This document shows positions 51,474 through 63,833 of a stretch of 64,000 bases of DNA, piece after piece (positions within the stretch are counted from its first letter, which is position 1; each line of letters opens with the position of its first letter). A program made the position numbers and the translations under genes. The notes beneath the pieces are model-generated. The model saw only the letters and a program-made list of their open reading frames with translations. It ran no database searches and was not told where the DNA came from. The stretch is taken from the NCBI RefSeq assembly GCF_964204645.1, contig NC_134028.1, forward strand, positions 6,546,501 to 6,610,500. The letters run 5' to 3'. Origin of the DNA: Tubulanus polymorphus. Lineage: Eukaryota; Nemertea; Palaeonemertea; Tubulaniformes; Tubulanidae.

Positions 51474-54400
51474 ATATGGGTGCCGTATTTTCGGTGGAGA
51501 TTGCACAAAAGTCCTTCCTCTCCAGAAGAGGTTGCTGTGGTTTTCATTGAAGTTTCATGGTCCATTCGCATGGTTTCACGTCATCCGTATAGATTGTTTA
51601 CTTTTTCGTACCCTGCAGACTATCTTCAATGTGAAATCGAAAAACCATGCTGAAAACATTTGAAATCTGATATATCAACCGTCATTCATTCCGATGATTA
51701 GCGTTCCTTACAGTTTTTTAAGGTGAAAGTAGCCTAACGTTTTTCATATTCAATATTATGCTTATAAAAATGAATACAGATTTCGACGGATAGATTTACA
51801 TCGGAGCCGCCGTGTGGTTTTACATCAAACATACGTCTGTATTCCGTATCAATTGTTAATGTATTAAACTTCAATCGTTCGACTGACTGTCTGTTTGATT
51901 CGTGATTTCTACCGATGATTTATGAAAATTCCAAAGACGCAAATTCAATAATTCGCTTGGAAGATAAGCTTATCTTTCACCAAGATGTCGCTTCGTTACT
52001 AACGTTTGCCATACGGCATCGTTTAAACCATCCGCGGCGTGGCTTTCGCTTTTTTTGAGCAACGAAACCCGTCCAATATCATTATTGGAAACCTGATGAG
52101 GGGGACGGACGCTGAAGAATCCTGCGGGCGACCGCAGATGCTGAGGCAACCGTTGGAAAAAAACCCGCCAATTCCGGACAAATAAAACGATAAAGCAATT
52201 AATGCCATGTAGGGTACAGAGAAAACAAACAATCGACCGTTCTAACAAGCAGAATCCGTGGTCGATTTTATCGGTTATTTGAGCAAGTACAAAATTGAAC
52301 ACTGGTCATTTCGATCTCCAAGACTTGCCCTTATCGTTTAAACTTGAGAAAAGCAGGTCAATCAATGAATGAAGCCTTCGAAAGTTGGTTAGCGATATCA
52401 ATTTATCTAATGACGGTCCACTTACTAACAATATTGTAATTTTGTCCTGAAATGGATTCGCCATTGATGGTCGAATGGCGCTGTTGGTAAGTCTATTTAG
52501 CAAAATGCATAAAGACTAATATGCGATAGATATCTGATTATCTAGCTATGCGGAGAGAGTGGGGGAGGAAGAGAGGAGAGGTTTGCTATACACGCTGATA
52601 AACAAATTGGAAATCTGGCCATTTCTGCATCTCTTACTAACGATGGATAATACATATCAGATCTGGCCCATCCATCAGTCCGGACCACAGTTCACATCTT
52701 CGCTTCGTGGCTTTTAACATTAGCGCGGTTAATCGTTGAGGCCAGACCAGAAGTTACTACGATTCATTTTTTTTGTAGAAGCGCTTTTGGGACGAATCAT
52801 TTTTATTACGAGTCCATCGGCGAATCATTTACAAATTTGGTTTGACACCAGGTTCGCCACGATCGCAGTTTGTTCCTTTCGGGTAGTCTCTTCCTTGAAC
52901 TATTGTAGGGTGCTTTTGAGGGGTTTCGAAGGAATATTGAAGCTTAAAAAGACAGATATCGCCAACCAATCATCGACGGTGAAACTAAGGATTTGCTTCC
53001 ACGTAAACATTCGTGTAGTGGTAGTAAAAGAAGGGGTAGTTCCGTGTAATCAGTTGTCGCAAGCAAGATAAGCATTAGTATCGTGTGGTCAATCAGATCA
53101 ATAAATCCACGAATAAAAACGCGTCCGCTTCATCGACAACATATCCCAACAAGCTATCGCGCCGGATTAGTTTGTTAAGATGTAGCGAATCAACATGGCG
53201 GATTTATGTCTACTGTCCAGACATGAAACGATCCCAGCAAATTGAAGAAATCTCGCGAAATTTAATCCCTAATTCTGCCCGGGATCGACGATATCGAGTC
53301 GGATCTGGGCTTCTGTAATTAAACACTTTTGCGGATTTGGAAATTGATCGTTATTCGCCTGGTCTAGTTAATTTGAACAATCGCGAATTAGGTGATTGAA
53401 CTGATTCGGAAAGTTACTTTTTCAGAGAAAACAATGTCCGAGAACTTTCTGTGATTGTTCAATTGGGTAACCATAAAGCTAATTAGCGCTGCAGTATTTC
53501 AGTTTGACCGTTTTCCCTGCTTTTGTAGTGATTCTTGGCCAAAAAAAGAAAGTCCAGCAAATGCTCTACATATTAATGTGATTTGTGAAACGAAACAGGA
53601 ACAAATCGTTCACTATCTTCATAGACAAATGGAGAGAATGACGAAAAAGAATTCGAAGAAAACACAAATAATTCTATTCAAAACTGTGAATTTTCGGTCT
53701 TCATCTAAAAAGCGTTAAAGAGGACTGAATAGAGAATATATACAGTGGAGACAGTTGGGGAAATGTGAGAGCCCTTCGTCCGGGGCGGCGGTAACCAGTA
53801 AACAGCTTATAATCCAAACGAGTAATCAGTGAAAATGTGTTTTTCTTGCGTAGTGGGAAAAATTCGTTCTGTTAAAGACATCAGAATATAGATTTTAGCT
53901 TTCATCGAGCTTAGCTATTCCATTCGATGCGCTGAGCGGCAGTAAATTGGTGAATTTTTTTATACGGGGAAAGTGTCTTTGGAATACTCGCATCAAAAAC
54001 CGATTGTAAGCAATAAAAAATCACCCAAGCCAATTATTCACCAACTCTTGCATTAATCTAGAATTTGATTTCATACAATTGAACTAAATTCTTGGTACAA
54101 GTCAGTTCGAAAATGAAATTGCACCAAGGCATTCCTCGTGGGCCAACAGAAGATCCTTGTTCCAGATTATAGGGCAAGTGCTTTCTATATTCTTACAATG
54201 AGTTTCGATATTCTTTTAAAATAAACGAATCTTCACGCCGAGTTACTTAAGACTGACTATATCAACTTAGCATATCATAAACTCGTTGATTACCGTTGAG
54301 TTTCTGTTGGCTTGTATTCTGTCAGGAAAACATGTTTCAACGCAAGGCTCCCACCGCGCGTTCACACGTTGGGCTAATTACACAGACTAATTAACAAAAC

Positions 54401-55884
54401 TGCGGACGATTCTAGGATGTTTGAACAGTGGTTGTTTATAATCTCTCTGGTTTCTCTGTTGAAAGTTACGAATACCTCTCGTTATTGATACCAAGTGTAT
54501 AGCCTTTGGTATTTTCGAACGAACCTCGAAAATGATAGACTTTCACATGTTTCCCTAAAAAGGAGAATGTCGGGAATTACTGTTGATATTAATTCCGTGA
54601 TTTTGAATCTCAATTTATATTCAGACTTGTACAACAGAACAAACCTGTGACAGTATAAACTTATTCAACAATCAACTAGAGCCTTTTATCCAATATTGAC
54701 AAATGTTTTCAAAGTTTTCAGGACTGAATATATTTATTTTCAGTGTAGTGCCTATCAATTTGTAACTGTACAATTCACGGGATGGTTTATAAAAGTCAGA
54801 ATATTCTATGATAAAATCAGTTTCACAGTTGACTTCTATCTGTCCGTGTGTCTTCACTGTCGCCGCCTTAGGAAGAGGGTTACAGTTAGCCTCCACAAGC
54901 TGCCCGATGACTGTTTCACGTCGTACTAATGGATTCGTCCATATTCACAAATATTATCCTATGAATGATAAAACAATATTCCCCTTGCCGAAAGTAATAG
55001 ATGATTTTTTTCTGAGTGCAAATGGGACATCGAATATATAAAGGCTTTATCAACGTTCCACTTGATGGGAAGCGTCTGCCATTAGTTATGATAATTTTTG
55101 TTCCAGAGCATCATTGGATTGTAACGTAATGCAGCCATTTGAAAGATTTTCCACGCACCGGAGGCTGTGTTTGTTTGTGCGACTACCTCTGTAGTGGCAG
55201 ACATTTCTCTTCGTCCTGTGTGCGGTTGATAGATCGTCAATTTCCTACGCCGGAACTGATCGATAAAGTAGCGCCAGTTGGCGTTTTCCTGTTTTGAATC
55301 CCGTATTTTGGATAATCGAGTTGCAGAAAAATGTCACCGACAGACACCTCTTGACAATCGGAAACTGTTGCCATCAAACTCCGGGTCTATCGATGTCAGC
55401 GAATTTAATCAAATAAAACCAACCTCTCGACTCAATTTAGCCGCGCGCATCTGAATGAGTTAGACGCAGATTACCACCGGTGCTCTCAAAACCGAGCTGT
55501 AAATTGCCCGAATTGCTTCTGTTTTGGAGAGCCTCTTGAAGGATGTGTTGCTTCTGCAAAGTGCGGTTATTCCCACAATTACCGTTAGCAGCGTCATCGA
55601 GAGCTGATATCTGCTGAAAACGTTTGAGGGCGTTACGGCCAAATACTTATCAAACTTCGACCAACGAGCCGGTCAATGTCCGTATGGGCAGTCAGCCTCA
55701 CAATGCCGTCGCGGTCGACTTAGATAAATCAATTTTGATATAAACTGGTTGTTTACTAGCTGTAAAAACCCGGTTTTAGAACATTGCGGTCCCTCGGATC
55801 AGAAGACACCAACGTTCGAAGAATCTGAATCCCGTCTTGATACGATTTATCTATATATTTTTTATCTATTTATCTAATGTATAA
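51474..55884. other. no supported gene
   Basis: Minus-strand open frames at 51970-52302 contain hydrophobic stretches in two different frames; one has GINCFIVLF-VRNWRVFF, which loosely recalls the end of a GPCR TM7, the other a different TM-like stretch. Neither has splice support. A Cys-rich open + segment near 55470-55600 and a minus frame at 55460-55642 are also unsupported. No repeat was noticed otherwise. Confidence 0.35.
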
Positions 55885-56076
55885 AGCCAAACGCACGCGG
55901 TACAGGGAAAACACGGAAACAAGAAGATAGAAACACGTTTCCGAGTGTTTCGTAAGTGTCGTGTGCGTTTACCAGATACGAGAAACATGGTTTCGGAAAA
56001 CAATGTCTCCGAGATCAAACACGTTTGATTCCGCGTTTCAGCGTTTCCGCGTTTCCCTGCGCCGTGTGTGTTAGGC
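55885..56076. mobile_element. palindromic MITE flanked by TTAA-like site, copy 2
   Basis: It begins AGCCAAACGCACGCGG and ends, read inversely, GCCTAACACACACGGC. It shares the GGAAAC/GTTTCC interior and the TCTCCGAGATCAAACACGT block with 47719-47955. The right flank is TTAA (56077-56080); the left flank is ATAA, a one-base change. Confidence 0.72.
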
Positions 56077-57367
56077 TTAATTCATCGATACATTATTCTG
56101 TTTAAAAAGGAAATAGAACGCGAAAATGAACGTGAGAACTTAGTTCGGTAAGAAAGAACTTAAATATCTGAGGAAAGAAAATAAATGGGAATCGTCTGCG
56201 CTTTCTTTGTTGCCGTTTGAATATTGATGTTTCTACGGCATTCTAACTACATTTCACAATCTGCGGTAAAAACAGTGGGATTTATTGCCGTATGTTAAAC
56301 GCCACATCAAACAGCGATAAAAACTGGTAAAAAACGGCTATTTATGGGATGGATGTCTATACGCTGGACCGGCGGAAATATGTATAGATGCGTAACCTGA
56401 TAACCGGTAATATATTTCCTGGTCGTCATTCCCTGTATGTTATCAAACCGGTATAAATATGAATTGAATATTTTCTTTCCCCGTCGATTTCATCAACTTG
56501 TGATACACAAATGGCTCAAGCACACAGCACTGCACCACAAGTCAATGTCAATGGGATTTACCTTCATAGAAATCCCGTTTAAGTGTTATCGATATCGATT
56601 ACATCGCAGTTAACGGTATTTCTTCACATATATTAACTAGTATCCGGACAATCGAATTAGAAATACGCCATTTTTTCTTTTTATGCACAGATGTAAAACC
56701 TAAATGGAACCGATGTCAGTATGTTTGCTGTCGATTCTGATTTACGCACTTACCCTTATGTTCGGAAGATAGGCCAGTGTTGATCAAGGAATGGTTAAAG
56801 CGTAGGTTTACATAATTTGTGTAACGTATATAGCACCAGTCAGTATGTATATATTGAGAAGTGTGGAAAACATACAGGAAATACAGGCCTGCAATTTTTT
56901 TAGTACCCGTATGATTACTGAACAAAAACATTACGATATGGGATGAAAATTTTTTCTAACGACTATTCTATAGTTTTTCGCTTTTATCACGAAGTTATCG
57001 TGTCGAAAATCAAAAGAAACCCCGAAATCCTTAGCATCGGCCTAATGAATCTAGAAAGGTCATTTTGTATTTCCCGAGAGTGTTTCTTGCTACCGTGTTA
57101 ATTTCCTAGTGAACCTATCGTTTTTCATACATTAACAAATCCAGGAATCATGTGAGTAATATTTCTTCGAAAGAGAATTTTCTCATTCCCCGGTTAATAA
57201 TGTTTGCAAATCAGTATATACTAGAGTAATACCCGTGGAAACCATCAGTGATTTTTTAGCCCAGAACTTTTCGATTTATTGGCCATGGAATTTAGTCAGA
57301 CCAATCAAAAATGATGTGGTATATGCCCATGCCCGTGGAGACCATATGAACTTTGATAATCTGGATT
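56077..57367. other. no supported gene
   Basis: AT-rich interval without a supportable exon or repeat. Confidence 0.4.
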
Positions 57368-57573
57368 CGGTTCCACATTTGTAAGTTAGAGTTAACTCTG
57401 AGTTAAAGTTAGTTCATTTTCAATGAATGAACTGACTCTGAACTGTGGAACTGGACCCTGGACCCGGTTCCACAGTTGTGAACTAGAAGTTAACTCCGAG
57501 TTAAGATTTAGTTCATTTTCGATGAGCTAACTCTGGGTCAAATCTTAACGCAGAACTGTGGAACTGCGTCCTG
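57368..57573. mobile_element. two adjacent hairpin elements, family H, copies 2 and 3
   Basis: Two copies stand almost end to end (57368-57460 and 57462-57573). Each begins CGGTTCCACA, carries TTAACTC and AGTTCATTTTC in the middle, and ends GAACTGTGGAACTG. They match the single copy at 20687-20794. Tandem insertion or local duplication is likely. Confidence 0.75.
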
Positions 57574-58446
57574 TACTCGTGGAGACCGGAGCTATCGGGG
57601 GCGAAGAAAATTGTGACCACATGAGTAGTGCAGCCTACTGTGAATTTGTTTTGATACAGCGTATGAAATTTTGTTTGCCCCGTTTGGCCCCTATAGACAT
57701 ATTCACACCCGTTTATAGCGGTTGCATGATCGGCTACCACACCTAATTTCAAGGACCAATTCTTCTCCACTGCGACAATATTTGGTTCACAGTTTCGTAG
57801 ACAAAACCGCACTATCTAGATATTTCTGAACATATCGCGAAGACCATTTGAATATAAGCTTTATAGGTTTGTTTATGAACTGGAAGCGTATTGCTGGCCG
57901 TTCAGGAATTTCTACGACTCATTCGCAGTAGTTATGACTACTATTCGCCTTGATAATTGTGATTTTATTACGAAAATCTTCAACAAAATGATTTCGCTCG
58001 CCGACGGAAATGATCGACGAATATGTTTTATGGTACGAATGAAAAAGATGAACGAAGGAGATTGTCTATTTAGTATAGCAAATTTATAGATAATCCAAAC
58101 GTATAGTTACAGTACGTACAGTACGTCGTACTACCGGCAAATAGGTTTGTTTACGCCACCCACCATAACAAATATAAGATAAATACACCATCTCCTGATA
58201 TTATGAGAGTTTTATGGAATGAGATCAAGAGTTTTCATTTTTCATAAAAGCATTTTAGCCTGCGGTGGGTATCGGCAGTTTCTGCGAGCTCCGAGATCTC
58301 CCGGAAGTGTCGTCAGGTTTGTCTTACAGCCGTGTGTAAACGCGTTTGATAGAACAAATGAATACGAGAAAGCATTTCAAAAATCTTGAGGTATTATTGT
58401 ATTTCGTGAGAGAATATGAGATATCGTTTTCTTTTACGGCGCGGAT
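57574..58446. other. downstream of the serine protease gene
   Basis: The likely 3' flank of the protease. An AATAAA on the minus strand overlaps the protease stop (58446-58451) and another lies near 57963-57968; which one is used cannot be told. No other gene supported. Confidence 0.4.
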
Positions 58447-61400
58447 TTATTTGATAGATCTGCAGACGCTGACTAACGACTTGTTTCGCGTTATCTTGCG
58501 CGGCTGACATAGTTCAGCCAGAATCCACGGCACATATCGCGATACGGTCGTGTAGACACCCGGGCGGCGAGGCAAGGCACATCCATCGCCCCAACTAGTT
58601 ATACCTAGAATTAAAAAAGAAATGGTAGAATTCAAATGTCATTTTTTCGAATCTTCTTGCACTTTGAAATGCTCCCCAAGACCTACTTCACTGCATTTTG
58701 GGTTACTTTGAATACTAACATCGATGTCGAATACTTATCTTTAATATGATTGTAGCATTTCTAATAGCTCGTAAAAAGTTGATTTCTAACGGGACTTACT
58801 AGTTTCAAAGAAGGTCATGATTATCATAGGGATTGCTATTGTCACATTTAGATTACCTTGTAAAACCCATTTTGAGCCTGTCCTGGGATGCTTACACATT
58901 AGAGGTCCTCCGCTATCATACTACAAAACAATTTTGAACATTTCTTACCGTTCGGCTATATATCTCAAACAGGATTATAGTTATTGGGTGATTGACTTAC
59001 GTGGCAGGTGTCCACACCTCCATTGTTAAATCCAGCACATGTCATCAACTTAGGTTCCAACTTATCCCCGTAATATTTTCGACATGTTTGACCGCCTATC
59101 ACGGGCACTGTAGCTTCATTAAGAACTCCATCCCGACTAGTACCTGTAACACACCGACGAGTTGATTAGTTATATATCAAAAATCATTATGAAGAACATA
59201 CCAAAATGGTTACCGGTAATGAAACAAACATTGTAAATTCGTATCCGTGTTGCGATGATAACATATACACTAATATAACGCAAAAATGAAGTCCGCAATA
59301 ATTTTCTTTTCTTTGAGCTAAAATGAAATCAAAAACGTGTTCTTTGAACTTATTTTGTTTATTATCGACACGTTCAATCGATAAGCTAGATAGTAAAACG
59401 TTAACCATTGATGAAACACTATAGTGACGATAACATATAGAGAATCCGACACCAATACAACGAAAAAAATATTTCGGACATTTTTTGCAATAAACTAAAA
59501 TGTATGAGCTCAAAGAAAACGATTCAGGCTTCATTTTTTCTCGTTGTATTACTGTGGGATTCTCTATATAATCCCAACATGGTGTTCGTACATACCAAGA
59601 GTGAATCCCCAACCCGCTATAACGCAGCTTTGTCGTGGTATGGGCTTTTTCCATGACACGCATATCGGCGAAACGTAATCTGTAAACGTTACCGGCGATT
59701 TCAATTTCACTATCGCTATATCGTTATTATAATCATTTCCCCCGAGTCCAAATTCTGGGTGAATCGTCACGTTTTCCACCGCGATCATCTGCGTCATGGG
59801 TCCGCTCGTGTTCCTGGTGTCGTGGTTTCCTAATACGGCAGTATATAAACTAGCATTGCTATAGTCGAACATTAACGACGATCTAAAAATCAAGTAAAAA
59901 TCAAGTAAAAATTTAAAAAAAACGAAAACAATTTAGCGATGTATTAAAACATTTGATAATTCTAAACATGAATTCTGATGTTTTTACCCGTTAAAACAAT
60001 GTGCAGCAGTCAAAATGTAATTGGCGTTAATCAGAGTCCCGCCGCATCGATGGGTATCATACCAAGGTTTAAATAACAATGACACCTGCGTAAGATATTC
60101 GTGATTATTATCTAATAATTTACAACGTTTATTAACACTTGAAACGATTAAATCCGAAACTTTAAACCTGAATCGGTGAGGTTAAATTTTGGAACGTACG
60201 GTTTCGCTGGTATCTAAATACTTGACATCACGTATACACTACAGGTGTCTCAGAAAATGTGTTACCGAAGCTTTTAGACTAATCATTCATTAATAATAAT
60301 TGAAATTACTTTTTTGGGGGTAGATCTGAATGTTTACTCGAGGATGGAATATTGAAATGCAACGATAAGCCAATCCATGGCTGAGCACTACCGTGTTTTC
60401 GAATGGCTATGAAAATGGACTTTAAACCAAAATAATATATAAGGATTGCTGCGTATACCTGCAACGTTCAATTTGTTCAATTCAATTTTGAGCTACTATT
60501 TGCGGGTAAATTCCTTATCGTCAGTGGAATAGGTCAGTGTTGGTGCTACTTATTGAAATAACCCGTAATTGAGGTTTATCAGGTATGGTTTTTCACAATA
60601 TGCATAGGGTGATTGTGACGTCACGCGACCGGCAGACACTCTCACCAGATGGCTGTACAACTTGAACTTACCATCCATGGCCAACTTCCTGGAATAGATT
60701 CGTTTCCTCCTACTATTCTAAAACGGCCGTTTTCTAGGTTCGACGGTATGGCCGCATCTCCACATTTCGGCCGAAGATTGTAACCATCTGAAATATACGG
60801 TTTCATACACTCCGAGGAAAACAATGTATGTCTTGTATTTATCACCTATAGGTTAATGACTGTTTCCGATACGTTAGTCTTTGAAAATTTCGGTCATGGG
60901 ATAAAACAAATGTTAAATGTCGTTAAATCCTTCAGTTGTAATATATACCAAATCAGGGGCGAATCCAGAAATCTGAGCGGAGGGGGTCAAGCGCATTGTT
61001 TTCCCAGATATAATTTTTTGGATGCGAGAGAAAAGAATTTCATTCATAAAAATTTGGGTATTTCATACAGTAATTGCTGGCAGACGCCAAAACAACAATC
61101 GATAAAGATTTGAATCGCGGTTAGTTTCACCATCAATATGATTGATTTCACTTTCACTAAATTTCCGAGGGTCGAGACCTATTAACCCCCTCCATATACA
61201 GATACATGATTTGATAATAGTGTAATTTTTCTTACCAGGCAAAAATTAAGCCTATTGTTTTGTTATTTGATGTTAAGAACAATACACACCTTTTTCATAC
61301 ATCGCTGGCACGGTATCAGGCAAAACGTATCAACACTGACTATGAATATTTTTTGCACGGATGGGCAGTGACGAAATGAGCAAAATATTCTAGGTGCATT

Positions 61401-61539
61401 CATAAACCGGCCATTGGAGTGTTTTCTAAAGGTTCGGAAACTTACCGATATTTTTAACGGCTACGCAGGATAAACAAAACAAAACGAAACATATCCATGT
61501 GACTGGAGCGCTGTCATGTCGACATTGATTTATATTCAT
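58447..61539 (-). CDS. secreted trypsin-like serine protease (S1), Tyr at the Gly193 position
   Basis: Seven minus-strand exons, 61539-61446, 60787-60672, 60085-59988, 59882-59596, 59143-59001, 58920-58857 and 58604-58447, join in phase and give 319 residues. Exon 1 encodes a signal peptide ([11 protein letters not shown] core). A short propeptide with C40 precedes the activation site R55|IVGG; C40 probably pairs with C177, so the activated enzyme stays two-chain. The triad is H99 (TAAHC), D157 (NNDIAIV) and S249 (DSGGPL); D243 fills site 189 and S-W-G is at 271-273, so Arg/Lys specificity is expected. Disulfide pairs expected of the family are present, plus two extra Cys (300, 315) in a basic C-terminal extension. 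Oddity: the sequence is C-H-Y-D-S-G, so the oxyanion-hole Gly193 is Tyr247, at the start of the 58920 exon. Activity may be altered or inhibitor-resistant. Family and exon structure are clear; the substrate is unknown. Confidence 0.94.
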
Positions 61540-61585
61540 GTCACGAATCAGAACTGATATTGTAATATTTCGGCTGACAACGTTA

Positions 61586-61594
61586 TACTATAAA
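61586..61594 (-). promoter_or_regulatory. possible TATA box of the protease gene
   Basis: On the minus strand CTTTATAG, within TTTATAGTATAA, lies about 50 bases upstream of the protease start codon. In an AT-rich genome this can be chance; no initiator was identified. Confidence 0.2.
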
Positions 61595-61639
61595 GGGAAA
61601 CTCGGGTTACTTTATCAACCGATGGCAAACTCAGATAGT

Positions 61640-62169
61640 AAATTCATTGGCAAATAGCAAAACAGCTGTCAAAATTCTAAATGTAAGGTCTATATCAATG
61701 AAATCATTGTGTATTCTACAAAATTGAATTTCAAGCCGGGCAAAAGGGTAAATTCCAATATTATTTGCGGCGATTTATTTGTCAGTTTAATGTCCGTTAA
61801 CTTTGTAGTCAGAACGCCGATAACTTTTCAGGGTCTAACCAAGGCCAATCGCTGACGTCTGACAATGTTTGTTCATCAAATTCTGTTCATCGGCGAACAT
61901 TTAAAACATTCATCATCCGAATAAAAAGTCTGAACAAGTGATAATTCTTTATCAACAGCTTTTATTAGTTTGAACGATTGAAAATAACAATTCATAATAC
62001 ATTTATTTGATTCAGTGCAGAATACACAGACCGTTCAACGCACTTGTATCATGTTGAATTTTCGACCTAAAACGGTTAGGATTTTATTCAAACATCACGA
62101 GGACCGTAATCATAGTTTAGTTTATACTTGCATCTAAAAACTGAACTGCCATAAGTCTTCCTCACTTAC
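61640..62169. other. spacer between the protease and the upstream gene
   Basis: No exon recognised. It would be an intron if the exons at 62170-63833 splice to the protease. Confidence 0.4.
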
Positions 62170-63833
62170 CAGTGTCGGAATAGATCGGAGGTAAATAGTC
62201 GACCATCGACATGGAAACGTAGTTGTTCAAACCGGAATTATCAGTATGGAATAGGTGCGATGATTCTATCTTTTGACTTTCTATTCTAGCGTTTTGTTGC
62301 ATCACCAATAACTGCGAATTCGTAAATCTGAACAATAGAAAAGAAATCCAAAATCTTTATGACAATAAAAGTCCATCGTGAATTAAAACAAACAGCCGTG
62401 ATAACGGCTCTTGGGCTCCGAAATTACCCTGGCCCCCTGACTTATGGTTGATGTCTTACTTGCGCTTCTCCAGGGGTCTATAGTCGGAACCCATTAGCGA
62501 CTGTTGCTGGGATTTATTCCCAACGTCACTTATATTGTCACTAATCCCAAAATGTTCGAATCGAAACGGCGCTACTTCTTCTGCTTTTCCTGCCGCTGGT
62601 GGTGAATGAACGCCGGAACTACTTTCGCCGGAGAAGTTTTCTTTAGCTTCCGTGCGGAAGCGTGATTCGCCGGATGAATCGTAGCCGAGTATGAAATGTG
62701 TGGATCTGGCGTCAGAGCGTCGATCACAACATTGCTGTCTTCCTGTCCTCGAGATCGATGGGTCAATGAATGCACCGACGAAATTGTTCTGTAAATGAAA
62801 GAATAAAACATTTAATTTTTAGGGATCTGATGATTTATGTCCGTTAGAACCTACCAAAACTTACATCATCAGTAGATTTTAAAATCAAGGTTCATAAAAT
62901 TGAACTCTAGCCAGCATTAGATTCTTATAGAAAATAACTTATTTGAAAGTATACATTTCGCTTGAAAGAGGGCGTTTATGTGAACAGTTCCTAAAATGTT
63001 TGAATTCTTTGAAGTGTTATCCGTCAAAATCCATTAATAGAACCAATGAAATATAATAAAACACGCATCACAAGTAGTTGAAAAAGCGAAAAAAATTACC
63101 CAACAACGCAGAACAAAATTACCCGAACGAAATAGCTGCTACAACAACTGTAAAACGGTTTATTGTGTACCTGATTTTCCGAACTCAGTTTTCTGCTATG
63201 TGACCTGGCATACACGTCATCAGACGTTAAGGGATTGTATTTAGTAATTTGAGCTCTCTGCGGCGGAAGTGGTCGGAACGTAATCGGAGGTTGCCTGTAC
63301 ACATCTTGAGAAACTACATAGAAAAAGAATTACGCACAAACTCAGTTAATTCAGCAACTCGGAGTAAGATACGATTTCCGAAGCGCTGTGGGTGAATGTC
63401 GTATTTCTAACTTTGAAATTAATACTAACGGGATTTCTGACGATCTTTGCTGTATTGCTGAGGATCTAGAGTAATCGCTACGTTCACTGCGTGTCGACGG
63501 ATCATATTTTCTTTAGCCGTATTTTTCGGCGCGTTCATCTGATGAAAAAGGTTACACCGTGTGAGAATATTTCATATTAAAAAACCTTTGAATAAGGAAG
63601 GCACAAATTATATACAGTACACAAGGGCCAAGTGTTTTTGACCCCTTTGCGTCCCGCCCATGTGATACAGTAAATTTCACCCCATCCGCAAGTGCAGGAT
63701 CGGTATTACACGAGGTCGAAAAATACCGAGTAGAAGATTTTATCAAAATTCTTACCTTAAGCCCGTGTAAACAGTGATGTTGTGTATAAACCGATTTAGC
63801 GTCATTACTACTTGTTAAATCGCGTTGTAAAAC
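62170..63833 (-). CDS. unrecognised multi-exon protein, internal exons (partial at both ends)
   Basis: Five minus-strand exons join in consistent phase: 63833-63756 (acceptor TTTTAAAATCGCAG), 63538-63430 (donor GTTAGT), 63313-63171, 62788-62460 and 62327-62170 (donor GTAAGT, phase 1). They encode 272 residues. The protein is polar, rich in Ser, Arg, Gln and Pro, with a PPITFRPLPPQ segment, a CC pair, a Glu/Ser/Gly-rich middle and a PPIY motif near the end; no TM segment or known domain is seen, so it is probably mostly disordered. The 5' part lies beyond the right edge. The next exon is unknown: the phase-1 donor fits the protease exon at 60787 (giving ...YSDT-D-GYN) and also the candidate exon at 45674-45814. 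Splice signals and phase make a real gene likely; function is unknown. Confidence 0.7.

Noticed and set aside
51970-52302. GPCR TM7-like C-terminal fragment
   Set aside because: The GINCFIVLF resemblance to NPxxY is weak, a second frame also looks membrane-like, and no acceptor or TM6 exon was found.
55460-55642. Cys-rich plus or TM-like minus small ORF
   Set aside because: Readings on both strands are plausible but short and unsupported by start codons or splice sites.
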